NCBI GenBank assembly: GCA_042091225.1
Contig: JBELHW010000007.1
Location: 1 to 59,151, forward strand
Length of the DNA: 59,151 bases
Source of the DNA: JABAYQ01 sp042091225
GTDB taxonomy: Bacteria > Bacteroidota > Bacteroidia > Flavobacteriales > UBA7312
Direction of reading: 5' to 3'
Under the pieces are notes generated by a model. The model ran no database searches. It was given only the letters and a program-made list of their open reading frames with translations, and had not been told where the DNA came from. How positions within the stretch are numbered: position 1 is the stretch's first letter; each line of letters opens with the position of its first letter. Below, piece after piece: positions 1-8,823 of the stretch. Made by a program: the position numbers and the translations under genes.

Positions 1-2836
1 CAAGTTGATCGGTAGCAGTTAAAGTATAAACACCTGCACTTAAATTTGTAGCATTAATGGTAGTTTGAGCATTAGGGTCGTCCCACAAATATTGAAATAC
101 AGAGGAAGGATTGGCATTTGTAAGCGTTACCGAAATCTGACCTTGACTAGATCCGTAACATATTATATTGGTCAATGTACTTACCAATTGTGGCTCTGTA
201 ATTTGAAAATCAATTTCAATACCACAATTATTGTTATCGCTAATGGCAACAGAATAATCCCCGGCAGTAAGGTTTTCAATCGAATTAGTAATCTCACCTG
301 TCGACCACAAGGTAGAATAGGAAGGAGTTCCTCCATTAATTGAAACAGAAGCCCCTCCTATATCTTCACCACTACAACCCAAATTGATTGCATTGATATT
401 AGCTAATAGTTGGGTAGGCTGATTAAGCGACTGGTTGACAAAAGCCGAAATACAACCATTTTGATCTTGAACATATATGTCGTACGAATTTGCCGATAAG
501 TTACTTACCGAATAAGGATTTTGATTATTACTATTAAACAAAGAAGAAACAAAATAAGAATAATTTCCTACTCCACCTTGTGCGCTAATAGTAAGCTCCC
601 CATCAGAGCCATTAAAACAACTAATAGGGTTTGATTCAACTACATTTACAATTTGTAATTGACTTGGTTCTGTTATTGTCAAATTCTGGGAAGATGATAA
701 ACAATTGTTTTGATCAGAAACTACAATGGAGTAATTTCCAGGAGATAAATTCTGAACTTGGCCATTTAATGGAACAAATGCGCCACTTGAGTTTAACTCA
801 TAAAGGTAGTTGCCTGTTCCTCCTTGAGCATTTATATTAATAATTGCATCGTTAGATTGGAAACAACTGACATTAAAACCTAAATAATCTGAAATTACCG
901 AAGCATTAAAGCTAACAGCTTGAGGCTGGGCCAGATTATAGGATACAGTATTAGTGCAATTATTTTGATCCTGAACTACGATATTATAATTTGTAGACGA
1001 AAGAGCTGAGAAGACGCCAGAGTTCTGAAAGTTTAGACCGTTATCGATAGAATAAACATAATTAGGCGTTCCACCATTAGCTTGAATAGTTATTTGACCA
1101 TCGCTAAGACCGTTACAACTTATCGGTAAAGTGTTAATTACAGGATCAATATCAAGAGCTAAAGGTTGTGATATATTATGAATAAAATCAGCTGACTGAC
1201 ATCCATTTTCATCTTGAGCAATTATAGTGTATGCTCCTGCAGATAGTAAATTTATAGCGTTTGAAGAATAAGGAAATGTAAATCCGCCGTCTATACTATA
1301 TATATAATTGGAAGATCCGCCAGAAGCATCAATTTCAATACTTGCATCGAATGCATTAAAACAACTAACTTGATTACCATTATAATTGGAAGTAGTTGTT
1401 ACACTGTTAATTACTACTATTGTTGGCTCGTTTACCGGAAAGTTAGTGGATAGTTCACAGTTGTTTATATCCGTTATTGAAACACCAGCATTACCAGCGC
1501 ATACCCCTTGAACAATATTATTATTTCCATTATCAAAACTATTAACCGAATAAATATAAGGAGCTGTTCCGCCGTTTGCAGTTATAGTAAGCTCAGCATC
1601 ACAAGCATTAAAACAACTTATGTCAAAACTATTATAATCGGATGTAACTTGTACATTAGCAATAGAAATTGGTTCAGGTTCTTCAATCTCATAAGAAACA
1701 GGAGCTGATTCACATCCTATGCCGTCGATTGCAACTATATCGTAGGTGTCGGCTGATAAATTAGAAATTACATTTGAAGCTGAAACACTAGTTGTTCCGG
1801 TAAGTAAATCGGTGTATTCAAAAGTGTAGGATGTTGGGTCTCCACCAAATGGAGTTAACGTTATTTCTCCATCACTTGCAGCGGCACAAGAAATATCCTG
1901 GCCATTATAATCAGAAGTAATTAGTCCACTAAAAGTTACATCTCCAGGAGAATTAATGGTCACTTCATATTGCTCATATACATATTGAGGAGCTAATGCT
2001 GCGTCTCTTGCCCATACATTATAATCTCCTGCAGGTAAATTAGCATAATTAAGATCAGAAGTCCACGGACCTGCTAAGCCGTTTATGGAAAACTCCACTC
2101 CTACAGGAGCGTCTATATTTGGGGTAATATCTAACTGGCCGTCTGCTAATCCATTACAACCCTCATCTGTTACGCTAATGTTGTCTATGTAACCTGTTAC
2201 AACCAAAGTATAATCTTCTGTTTCCCCTCTAGGATAGGTGCCTGTAGAACCCGAATTAGGCAATCCCCAAATAAAAGTAGATGTACCAACTCTTCTATAT
2301 ACAATTCGCATTCTTAATTCTCCAGTTACGGCGTCCAAAGGAATAACAAAACTTGTATTAAAAACAGGTTCATCTACTTGAACATAACCATCTACATCAT
2401 TAGAAACATAAACTTGTTCCCCAACATCAGTAAAATCTCCGTCATCGTTAAAATCAACAAAAACTTTTATGGCTCTATTAGGATTACCAGAGTTTGAAAA
2501 GTTGCTGGAGCAAAATCCACCAACTACCTGAAGATAGTACGTTTGACTTTTCACCACTCCAGTAGAAAACTGATTGTTGGTAAGATTTCCATCTAAATTG
2601 GAGCTATTTCCTACAGTAAAATCACTGTATCCAGTACAGGTAGAGTTTAAAAGTCCGTTGATAGACGGATTGTTAATGTCTTCATCACTGTAAGGCAAAG
2701 AACCGAAATTAACTCTTGCTATAACTTCTGAGTTTGGAGCGTTATATGAGGAGGCAGAAGAAGAACCATACGATTGAGCTAAAGCATCCAAGCTTAAGAC
2801 AATTAGAAAAAGGAATATTGGCGTTATTCTGAACAT
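1..2836 (-). CDS. SprB-repeat surface protein with GEVED domain (5' part only)
   Basis: An uninterrupted frame of at least 945 codons reads leftward from ATG 2836 and leaves the window without a stop, so only the N-terminal part is present. Residues 1-20 form a signal peptide ending LDALAQ. Residues about 123-213 match a GEVED domain (FVDFNDDGDF, then RGETEDYTL). From about residue 215 to the edge it consists of tandem SprB-type repeats, each with a Ser/Gly-Cys anchor, an acidic D-G-x-I/L step and G-G-x-x-x-Y-x-Y. Family knowledge: such proteins are exported through the type IX system and act as mobile adhesins in gliding motility or as large surface fibres. A T9SS C-terminal domain would be expected beyond the edge but cannot be seen. 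It has its own promoter, so it is probably the first gene of its unit. It could be SprB itself or one of several SprB-like paralogues, so I give no symbol. Confidence 0.85.
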   Translation of the reverse strand, partial: MFRITPIFLFLIVLSLDALAQSYGSSSASSYNAPNSEVIARVNFGSLPYSDEDINNPSINGLLNSTCTGYSDFTVGNSSNLDGNLTNNQFSTGVVKSQTYYLQVVGGFCSSNFSNSGNPNRAIKVFVDFNDDGDFTDVGEQVYVSNDVDGYVQVDEPVFNTSFVIPLDAVTGELRMRIVYRRVGTSTFIWGLPNSGSTGTYPRGETEDYTLVVTGYIDNISVTDEGCNGLADGQLDITPNIDAPVGVEFSINGLAGPWTSDLNYANLPAGDYNVWARDAALAPQYVYEQYEVTINSPGDVTFSGLITSDYNGQDISCAAASDGEITLTPFGGDPTSYTFEYTDLLTGTTSVSASNVISNLSADTYDIVAIDGIGCESAPVSYEIEEPEPISIANVQVTSDYNSFDISCFNACDAELTITANGGTAPYIYSVNSFDNGNNNIVQGVCAGNAGVSITDINNCELSTNFPVNEPTIVVINSVTTTSNYNGNQVSCFNAFDASIEIDASGGSSNYIYSIDGGFTFPYSSNAINLLSAGAYTIIAQDENGCQSADFIHNISQPLALDIDPVINTLPISCNGLSDGQITIQANGGTPNYVYSIDNGLNFQNSGVFSALSSTNYNIVVQDQNNCTNTVSYNLAQPQAVSFNASVISDYLGFNVSCFQSNDAIININAQGGTGNYLYELNSSGAFVPLNGQVQNLSPGNYSIVVSDQNNCLSSSQNLTITEPSQLQIVNVVESNPISCFNGSDGELTISAQGGVGNYSYFVSSLFNSNNQNPYSVSNLSANSYDIYVQDQNGCISAFVNQSLNQPTQLLANINAINLGCSGEDIGGASVSINGGTPSYSTLWSTGEITNSIENLTAGDYSVAISDNNNCGIEIDFQITEPQLVSTLTNIICYGSSQGQISVTLTNANPSSVFQYLWDDPNAQTTINATNLSAGVYTLTATDQL
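100..2195 (-). repeat. Tandem SprB repeats, nine copies visible
   Basis: Nine Cys anchors (TGT codons on the minus strand) lie at about 2158, 1888, 1615, 1363, 1117, 865, 619, 376 and 160. Spacings run from 216 to 273 bases, or 72 to 91 residues. The five copies anchored at 1615, 1363, 1117, 865 and 619 are the most alike (SCFNxxDxE or SCNGxSDG, then GGxxxYxYS). The repeats are divergent at DNA level, so this is an old protein-level array and not a recent tandem duplication. The array continues past the left edge. Confidence 0.8.
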
Positions 2837-2857
2837 TTGTTAGGTAAGGTTAATCAA

Positions 2858-2888
2858 CAAAGATAGTAATAAATAGCAAGTTTTCAAA
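2858..2888 (-). promoter_or_regulatory. Bacteroidota promoter of the SprB-repeat gene
   Basis: On the minus strand TTTG (2888-2885) is followed after 19 bases by TATCTTTG (2865-2858). This matches the TTTG-N17-23-TAnnTTTG consensus of the main sigma factor in Bacteroidota. The start codon lies 21 bases further on. Confidence 0.7.
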
Positions 2889-2970
2889 TTATTCTTAGAT
2901 AGGGAAACAAAAAATGAGGGGTAAATAATCTAAAAATTCTGAATACCAATCGATTATAGTGAAAAACAAA

Positions 2971-3003
2971 AAAATAGACCTGTTAATAAAACAGGTCTAT
3001 TTT
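2971..3003 (-). terminator. Intrinsic terminator after tRNA-Cys
   Basis: A perfect 14-bp stem (2971-2984 with 2990-3003, 5-base loop) begins two bases after the 3' end of tRNA-Cys. In the minus direction a T-rich tail follows at 2961-2970. It should end transcription of the gltX-folB-tRNA-Cys unit. Confidence 0.8.
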
Positions 3004-3004
3004 G

Positions 3005-3075
3005 AGGTCTCGAGCGGATTCGAACCGCTGTAGATGGTGTTGCAGACCACTGCCTAGCCACTCGGCCACGAGACC
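3005..3075 (-). tRNA. tRNA-Cys (GCA)
   Basis: The minus strand folds into a full cloverleaf. The acceptor pairs GGTCTCG with CGAGACC, the discriminator is U73 (usual for Cys), the T-arm loop is TTCGAAT, and the anticodon loop CTGCAAC gives GCA. CCA is not encoded. The gene follows folB by 38 bases in the same direction, with no clear promoter of its own between them, so it may be transcribed with gltX-folB. Confidence 0.95.
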
Positions 3076-3113
3076 ATTTAAAAGGATGGCGAATTTAATA
3101 CTTTTTTAATTAG

Positions 3114-3476
3114 TTATACAACTTTTTTATAAATCTCTTTAATCGTAACCCTCTCTACATCACCATTAATAGGAGGGTTTAATTTAGATATACTTACCGA
3201 TAAATAATCTATCTGAGTATGATTTTTTGTTAAACGATTAATAATTCTGTATGCTACCGTTTCTAATAATTTAGAAGGAATAGCCATCTCTTGTTTTACA
3301 ACCTTATTTACTTCAACATAATCTATTGTTTTGGATAAATCGTCCGAAATAGCGCTCAAACTTAAATCCGTTTCAATATCAATATTTACAATATAATCGG
3401 AGCCGATAAGAGTCTCTTGCTCTAAGCATCCGTGGTAACTGTAAAGCCTTATGTCTTGTACCGAAATTAATCCCAT
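3114..3476 (-). CDS. folB: Dihydroneopterin aldolase
   Basis: FolB converts 7,8-dihydroneopterin to 6-hydroxymethyl-dihydropterin and glycolaldehyde in folate synthesis, in the cytoplasm. The 120-residue protein has the usual length. It begins with the family pattern (ISVQDIRLYSYHG, residues 4-16, including Y-H-G) and has the conserved TIDYVEV segment near residues 50-56 and LLETVAYRI near 70-78. The C-terminal part (VSISKLNPPI) carries the expected lysine. Its ATG directly abuts the stop codon of gltX, so translation is probably coupled. It is the second gene of a gltX-folB-tRNA-Cys unit. Identity is well supported by length and motifs. Confidence 0.88.
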   Translation of the reverse strand: MGLISVQDIRLYSYHGCLEQETLIGSDYIVNIDIETDLSLSAISDDLSKTIDYVEVNKVVKQEMAIPSKLLETVAYRIINRLTKNHTQIDYLSVSISKLNPPINGDVERVTIKEIYKKVV

Positions 3477-4985
3477 TTAACTGTTTCTTTCTATTGCTAA
3501 CTTAATTCTATTAATCACTTCTTTTTTGCCTAAAATTGAGCAAATATGATACATAGAAGGGCCCATTCCTAAACCTGTTATAGAAAGTCTGAAGGTTGGC
3601 AAAACAGCACCAAACCCTAATTCTTTTTCTTGTAAAAAAGCCTTAAAGCTTGCCTCTATAGTGTCAGGGTCGAAACTAGTAGTAGAGTTAAGCACCTCTA
3701 TTAACTGATTTAAAATTTCAGGGGTTGTTTCTTTCCATTTCTTACGAAGTGTCTTTTCGTCATATTGAGTAGGAGCTTCAAAAAAGAACTTACTTTCGTT
3801 ATAAATATCTTTTACAAAAGTCGCCCTTTCTTTCATTAACTGACAAATAACACTTAAGTCTTCATTATTTGGATTTTGATCAAATAAAGGAGAAACCAAA
3901 TCACTTAATTCTTTTCCGTCTTTCGCCCTCAGATATTGTTGGTTAAACCATTTTGTTTTATCAAAATCAAATTTTGCTCCAGCTTTACCAACTCTATCAA
4001 GACTAAAGGACTCAATAAGTTCATCCATTGAAAAAATCTCTTGAGTAGTTCCCGGGTTCCAACCTAAAAAAGCCAACATATTTGTAAATGCTTCTTTAAA
4101 GTATCCCTCTTCTCTGTATCCCATAGAAACTTCATTTGTTTCGGGGTTTTTCCATTCTATAGGAAAAACAGGAAAACCCAAACGATCCCCATCTCTTTTA
4201 CTTAACTTACCATTTCCATCTGGCTTAAGAATTAATGGTAAATGGGCAAATTCTGGCGCTTGCCAATCGAAAAAGCGATACAGCAAAACATGAAGCGGGG
4301 CCGAGGGTAACCACTCTTCTCCTCTAATAACATGAGATATTTTCATTAGATAGTCGTCCACTACATTAGCTAAGTGGTAGGTTGGCATGCCGTCCGATTT
4401 AAAAATAACTTTATCGTCTAAATTATTGGTATTAACTACCACCCATCCTCTAATTATATCTTGAAACTTTACCTCCTCGTTCCTTGGCATTTTTACACGA
4501 ACGACATAAGGTTCGTTATTGTCCAATCTTGCCTTAACCTCATCTTGAGATAAGGACAAGGAATTTTGCATAGATGTTCTGGTGATAGCGTTATATTGAG
4601 GCGATGGTACTCCCGCTTGTTTCATTCTTTCACGCATTTGCTCTAACTCTTGAGTAGTGTCAAAAGCAATATATGCGTTTCCACTCTGCAAGAGCTTATC
4701 TGCATACTCTTTATATATATGCTTTCTGTCGGACTGTCGGTATGGACCATCATCGCCAGATTTACCAACTCCTTGATCAACAATAATTTTACACCAGTCT
4801 AGAGCATCTATAATATATTGCTCTGCTCCTGGCACATATCTATTTTGATCGGTATCTTCGATTCGAAGAATAAAGTCTCCACCATGTTTTTTAGCAAATA
4901 AATAATTATATAGTGCCGTACGAACGCCCCCCATATGCAAAGGCCCTGTTGGGCTTGGAGCAAAACGAACTCTTACCTTGTTCAT
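3477..4985 (-). CDS. gltX: Glutamyl-tRNA synthetase
   Basis: GltX charges tRNA-Glu with glutamate in the cytoplasm. If the organism lacks GlnS it may also misacylate tRNA-Gln for repair by GatCAB, whose GatA is encoded at 20.8 kb. The 502-residue protein is full length. It starts at ATG 4985 with VRVRFAPSPTGPLHMGG, where HMGG (17-20) is the HIGH-type signature. The second class I signature is KLSKRDG (260-266). SDGMPTYHLANVVDD near 197-211 is the typical catalytic-core stretch. The C-terminal third is the helical anticodon-binding region. It has a good promoter directly upstream and lies divergent from the DUF4175 gene. Confidence 0.97.
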   Translation of the reverse strand: MNKVRVRFAPSPTGPLHMGGVRTALYNYLFAKKHGGDFILRIEDTDQNRYVPGAEQYIIDALDWCKIIVDQGVGKSGDDGPYRQSDRKHIYKEYADKLLQSGNAYIAFDTTQELEQMRERMKQAGVPSPQYNAITRTSMQNSLSLSQDEVKARLDNNEPYVVRVKMPRNEEVKFQDIIRGWVVVNTNNLDDKVIFKSDGMPTYHLANVVDDYLMKISHVIRGEEWLPSAPLHVLLYRFFDWQAPEFAHLPLILKPDGNGKLSKRDGDRLGFPVFPIEWKNPETNEVSMGYREEGYFKEAFTNMLAFLGWNPGTTQEIFSMDELIESFSLDRVGKAGAKFDFDKTKWFNQQYLRAKDGKELSDLVSPLFDQNPNNEDLSVICQLMKERATFVKDIYNESKFFFEAPTQYDEKTLRKKWKETTPEILNQLIEVLNSTTSFDPDTIEASFKAFLQEKELGFGAVLPTFRLSITGLGMGPSMYHICSILGKKEVINRIKLAIERNS

Positions 4986-5006
4986 AAATGTCTAATTTAG
5001 TGGAGC

Positions 5007-5036
5007 CAAAGATACATTTTAATCAAATATGACAAA
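5007..5036 (-). promoter_or_regulatory. Promoter of gltX-folB
   Basis: Minus strand: TTTG (5036-5033), 18 bases, TATCTTTG (5014-5007), with ATG 4985 about 21 bases downstream. It shares a short divergent region with the promoter of the DUF4175 gene. Confidence 0.7.
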
Positions 5037-5059
5037 GCGTTCAGTTAGAACTAAAATCA

Positions 5060-5067
5060 TACCTTTG
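5060..5067 (+). promoter_or_regulatory. -7 element TACCTTTG before the DUF4175 gene
   Basis: TACCTTTG fits TAnnTTTG and ends only four bases before the GTG start at 5072, so the transcript would begin at or within a base or two of the start codon. No clear TTTG is visible at the -33 distance. Confidence 0.5.
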
Positions 5068-5071
5068 TAAT

Positions 5072-8000
5072 GTGAAAGAGAGAAATTCATTAATTGACAA
5101 ATTAGAAGAATTTATTAATAAATATTATCGAAATTTATTAATAAAAGGGCTGCTTTTTTTTAGTGCTAGCTTCACTATATTTTTTATCTTCTTTTCTTTT
5201 CTAGAGTTTTTAATACGTTTTGAAAGCCCATTTAGAAGCATCCTTTTTTGGCTTTTTATAGTTATAAATAGTATTGTTTTCTACAAATGGATTATTATAC
5301 CGTTGTTAGGCTTTTATAGAATAGGAAAATCATTGAGCCATAAAGAAGCGGCAAGAGTTATTGGGCTTTATTTTAGCGACGTGCAAGATAAGCTCCTAAA
5401 TATTTTGCAGCTTCGGGAAATTAGCCAAAGTCAAAACGAGCTTATCGAAGCCAGCATAGAGCAAAAATCGGAAGAATTAAAAAGCTTGCGATTTTCTAAC
5501 GCAGTCGATTACAAGCAAAACTTTAAGTACATAAAATATGCAGCAATCCCAATCCTAATAATTGCAAGCTTACTTATAAGTGGAAACAAGGAGGTATTGG
5601 TCGATAGTTCGGAACGAATATTGTCTTTTAACACAGAGTTTGTTGAAGAAGCTCCTTTTCAATTCGAAATTCAAAATAAATCATTAAAAGTTATTGAAGG
5701 AGAAAACCTAAATTTAGAAGTTGTTCTTAAAGGCCAAGAAATTCCTAATGAAGTAGAAATTGAATACGACAATGGTAAATCGTATTTTATGAGTTCTAAA
5801 CGAAAAGGAAGTTTTGAGTTCGAATTAAAAAACTTACAAAAATCATTTAACTTCAGGTTAAAAGCTAGTACATTTTACTCCGATATGTTCTTGCTTGAAG
5901 TATTGCCAAAACCCAATATTATCGAATTCGTTACTCTAATTTCTCCCCCAAAATACCTAAATAAAGAAAAAGAAAAATTTCAAAATAAAGGAAATTTATT
6001 TATTGCTGAAGGAAGTGTTGTAAGCTGGGAGCTGAAAACAAAAAATACTACTAAACTATCCATATGCTTTCAAAACGATAAGCCAATTGATGTAAAACAA
6101 ATCAATGAAAATACTTTTTCAATAAAGAAAAAGATTAGCGACTCTCAAGAATATAAAATTATAGCAAATAATCCATTTGCAAATGGAGATAGCCTAGTTT
6201 ATAATATAAATGTTGTAAAAGATAAATTTCCCTATATTCAAATAGAAGAATATAGAGATAGTGCCAATAGTAATATTAGATTTATAAGCGGGCAAATAAG
6301 CGACGATTATGGACTAAAAAAACTTAGCTTTAATTTCCGTTCGTTCGAGCAAGAAAGCCAATGGGATTCAAGGCAATTAGCAATAGATTATAACCTAAGC
6401 TCACAAATGTTTTCTTATCTGATCAATTTTGACTCTTTAAGAGTTAAACCTGGTGAAGGTGTAGAGTATTATTTCGAAGTATGGGATAACGATCAGATAA
6501 ATGGATCAAAATCTTCTAGGTCAACTAAAAAACAATATTTAGCTCCTACTAAAGAAGATCAGGAACAAGAAATTAATTCTCAAAATGAAAGTCTCAAACA
6601 AAAAATGGAGCAAAGTCAAAAACTGGCTGCCCAAATCCAAAAAGACTTAGAAGAATTAAAAAAACAACTACTTAAAGAAAAAGAAATAAGCTGGGAGCAA
6701 AAAAATAAAGCCAAAGAAATTGTAAAAAAACAAGAAGAGCTTAAAAAACAAATACAAGATATTAAGCAACAACAAGCACAATCGCAACAAAAAGACAATA
6801 GATTAAATAGCAAAAGTGAGGATCTTTTAAAAAAACAAAAACAAATTCAACAACTTTTCGAAAATATCATGGATCAAGAAATGAAAGACTTGATGGACGA
6901 TTTAAATGAAAAAATGGATAATATTGATAAGGAAGAATTAAAAAACCTTATTGATGAAGTGCAACAAGACGATCAGGACGTAGAAAAAGAATTAGACCGA
7001 ACATTAGAGCTTTTTAAGCAAATGGAGCTAGAACAAAAACTAGAAAAAAATGCTAACCAACTAGAAAAATTAGCCCAAAAACAAAAAGAATTAGCCCAAA
7101 AAACCTTAGATAAAAAACAAGACACAGCACAAATAAATAAAGAACAAAAAGAAATACAAAAAGAATTTGAAAATATTCAAAATGAATTAGACCAAGCTCA
7201 AAAATTAAATCAAGAACTCGAAAACAAAAGAGATATTCCTGACACTAAAAGCCTAGAGCAAAACATAAGTCAACAAATAAAAGAAAGCCTTGAAAAGCTT
7301 GAAAAAAACTTAAAAAAACAAGCGGCAAAATCTCAAGAAGAGGCAGCAAAGGAAATGCATGAAATGAGCCAGTCTATTCAAGAGTCTATGGCTCAAGAAG
7401 AAGCCGAAACAGTAGCTGAAGATATGGAAACGTTAAGACAAATTCTTGAAAATTTAATTAGCCTTTCTTTCGATCAAGAAGAGCTTATAGAAAATCTTTA
7501 CGACGTTAAATTTAATAGCCCAATTTATACCCAATACCTAAGAGGCCAAAATAAATTAATAGACGATGCTCAAATTATCGAAGACAGCCTATTTGCACTT
7601 AGCAAAAGACAGCCACAAGTAGAGTCTGTTATTAATTCCGAAATAAATAACATGAACGCTAATATGGAAAAAGCCCTTTCGTTTATGGAAGAAAGAAAAT
7701 CCTCTGAGGCTTCAGCCAAGCAGCAATTTGCAATGACATCTGCCAACAACCTAGCTCTATTGTTGTCTGAGGTGCTAGAACAAATGCAAAAACAAATGTC
7801 TAAAAGCAACCCTAACCCAAGCAACAAAATGTGCAACAAACCTAAGAGCTTAGGCGGGGAGTCCATGAAAAAAATGAAACAAATGCAAAAAGCATTAAAA
7901 GAACAAATGAAAAGCATGCTTCAAGGAAATAAAGGCCAAAAAGGGAAAAATAAAAAAGGAGGAAAGCAAAGCGAAAAAATTGCTAAAATGGCAGCTCAAC

Positions 8001-8392
8001 AAGAGCAAATAAGAAATAGAATGAACGAAATTAGAAATGAACTTAGTGGAGACCAAGACAGTAAAAATAATATCGACAAAGTATTACAAGAAATGGAAAA
8101 AACACAAAGTGATATCATTAATAATAACATTACCCAAAGCACACTACTAAGGCAAGAACAAATAATAAATCGATTATTAGAAGCTGAAAAAGCGCAGTTA
8201 GAAAGAGACAAAGAAAAACAAAGAGAATCTAATGAATGGTTACAAAACCTTTCTCAAAAATTAAGCGACCCATATCAAGAATATATAAAACAAAAGAAAA
8301 ATCAGCAAGAACTTTTGAGAACCATTCCTCCGACACTCACCCCTTTTTACAAAAACAAAGTCAATCAATACTTTAAAAATGACCAACAATAA
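5072..8392 (+). CDS. DUF4175 family membrane protein with long coiled coils
   Basis: A 1106-residue protein whose start appears to be GTG 5072, since no ATG fits. Residues about 20-45, 55-78 and 152-170 are hydrophobic membrane segments. A probable periplasmic beta-rich domain follows (about 190-480). The rest is extremely rich in Lys, Gln and Glu with heptad-like spacing (about 495-790 and 960-1090), broken by a Met-rich stretch near 900-970. The layout matches DUF4175 proteins, which lie upstream of ybeY and mnmG in many Bacteroidota. Their function is not known. Its last codons overlap ybeY by 14 bases, so the two are an operon. The A-rich composition of the coiled-coil region produces false antisense reading frames. 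Confidence 0.75.
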   Translation: MKERNSLIDKLEEFINKYYRNLLIKGLLFFSASFTIFFIFFSFLEFLIRFESPFRSILFWLFIVINSIVFYKWIIIPLLGFYRIGKSLSHKEAARVIGLYFSDVQDKLLNILQLREISQSQNELIEASIEQKSEELKSLRFSNAVDYKQNFKYIKYAAIPILIIASLLISGNKEVLVDSSERILSFNTEFVEEAPFQFEIQNKSLKVIEGENLNLEVVLKGQEIPNEVEIEYDNGKSYFMSSKRKGSFEFELKNLQKSFNFRLKASTFYSDMFLLEVLPKPNIIEFVTLISPPKYLNKEKEKFQNKGNLFIAEGSVVSWELKTKNTTKLSICFQNDKPIDVKQINENTFSIKKKISDSQEYKIIANNPFANGDSLVYNINVVKDKFPYIQIEEYRDSANSNIRFISGQISDDYGLKKLSFNFRSFEQESQWDSRQLAIDYNLSSQMFSYLINFDSLRVKPGEGVEYYFEVWDNDQINGSKSSRSTKKQYLAPTKEDQEQEINSQNESLKQKMEQSQKLAAQIQKDLEELKKQLLKEKEISWEQKNKAKEIVKKQEELKKQIQDIKQQQAQSQQKDNRLNSKSEDLLKKQKQIQQLFENIMDQEMKDLMDDLNEKMDNIDKEELKNLIDEVQQDDQDVEKELDRTLELFKQMELEQKLEKNANQLEKLAQKQKELAQKTLDKKQDTAQINKEQKEIQKEFENIQNELDQAQKLNQELENKRDIPDTKSLEQNISQQIKESLEKLEKNLKKQAAKSQEEAAKEMHEMSQSIQESMAQEEAETVAEDMETLRQILENLISLSFDQEELIENLYDVKFNSPIYTQYLRGQNKLIDDAQIIEDSLFALSKRQPQVESVINSEINNMNANMEKALSFMEERKSSEASAKQQFAMTSANNLALLLSEVLEQMQKQMSKSNPNPSNKMCNKPKSLGGESMKKMKQMQKALKEQMKSMLQGNKGQKGKNKKGGKQSEKIAKMAAQQEQIRNRMNEIRNELSGDQDSKNNIDKVLQEMEKTQSDIINNNITQSTLLRQEQIINRLLEAEKAQLERDKEKQRESNEWLQNLSQKLSDPYQEYIKQKKNQQELLRTIPPTLTPFYKNKVNQYFKNDQQ

Positions 8393-8810
8393 GCTATACT
8401 TTCATAGCCAAACCGATTTTGTTTTGAAAAATGAAGACGCAATAAGGGATTGGATTATTTCTTCTATTAATGAAGAAAAAAAACAATTGCAAGAAGTTAA
8501 TATTATCTTTTGCGACGACGATAGCCTTTTACAAAAAAACAAATCTTTTTTAAATCACGATACTCTAACAGACATTATAACATTCGATTACTCCCAGCTA
8601 AAAAATATTGCAGGCGATATATTTATTAGTGTAGAGAGAGTGATTGACAACAGCAAAGATTTTAACGTTACATTTGAACAAGAATTAAATAGAGTGATTA
8701 TTCACGGCTTTTTACATTTATTAGGATATGATGACAAAACAGATGAGGAGCGAAAAATAATGCGAGATAAAGAAAACTATTATTTGCCAAAATTAATTAC
8801 AAACAACTGA
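8379..8810 (+). CDS. ybeY: Endoribonuclease YbeY (rRNA maturation)
   Basis: YbeY is a zinc-dependent endonuclease that matures 16S rRNA 3' ends and takes part in ribosome quality control. The 143-residue protein carries the metal motif as HGFLHLLGYDD (about residues 108-118). The first two histidines are kept, but the third ligand of the H-x3-H-x5-H pattern is Asp. From memory this Asp is common in Bacteroidota YbeY, so it need not mean loss of function. LTDIITFDY near 57-65 matches the conserved TDVLSFP-like block. It overlaps the DUF4175 gene by 14 bases and precedes mnmG by 13. Confidence 0.9.
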   Translation: MTNNKLYFHSQTDFVLKNEDAIRDWIISSINEEKKQLQEVNIIFCDDDSLLQKNKSFLNHDTLTDIITFDYSQLKNIAGDIFISVERVIDNSKDFNVTFEQELNRVIIHGFLHLLGYDDKTDEERKIMRDKENYYLPKLITNN

Positions 8811-8823
8811 TTATAAGATAGTT

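Noticed and set aside
1..2200. SprB repeats as a CRISPR array or DNA tandem repeat
   Set aside because: Units are 216-273 bases, divergent at DNA level and similar only as protein. No short identical repeats with equal spacers occur anywhere in the window.
6616..8211. Several minus-strand open frames inside the DUF4175 gene
   Set aside because: They are Cys/Phe/Ser/Leu-rich shadows of A-rich Lys/Gln/Glu codons on the plus strand and have no promoter or family likeness.
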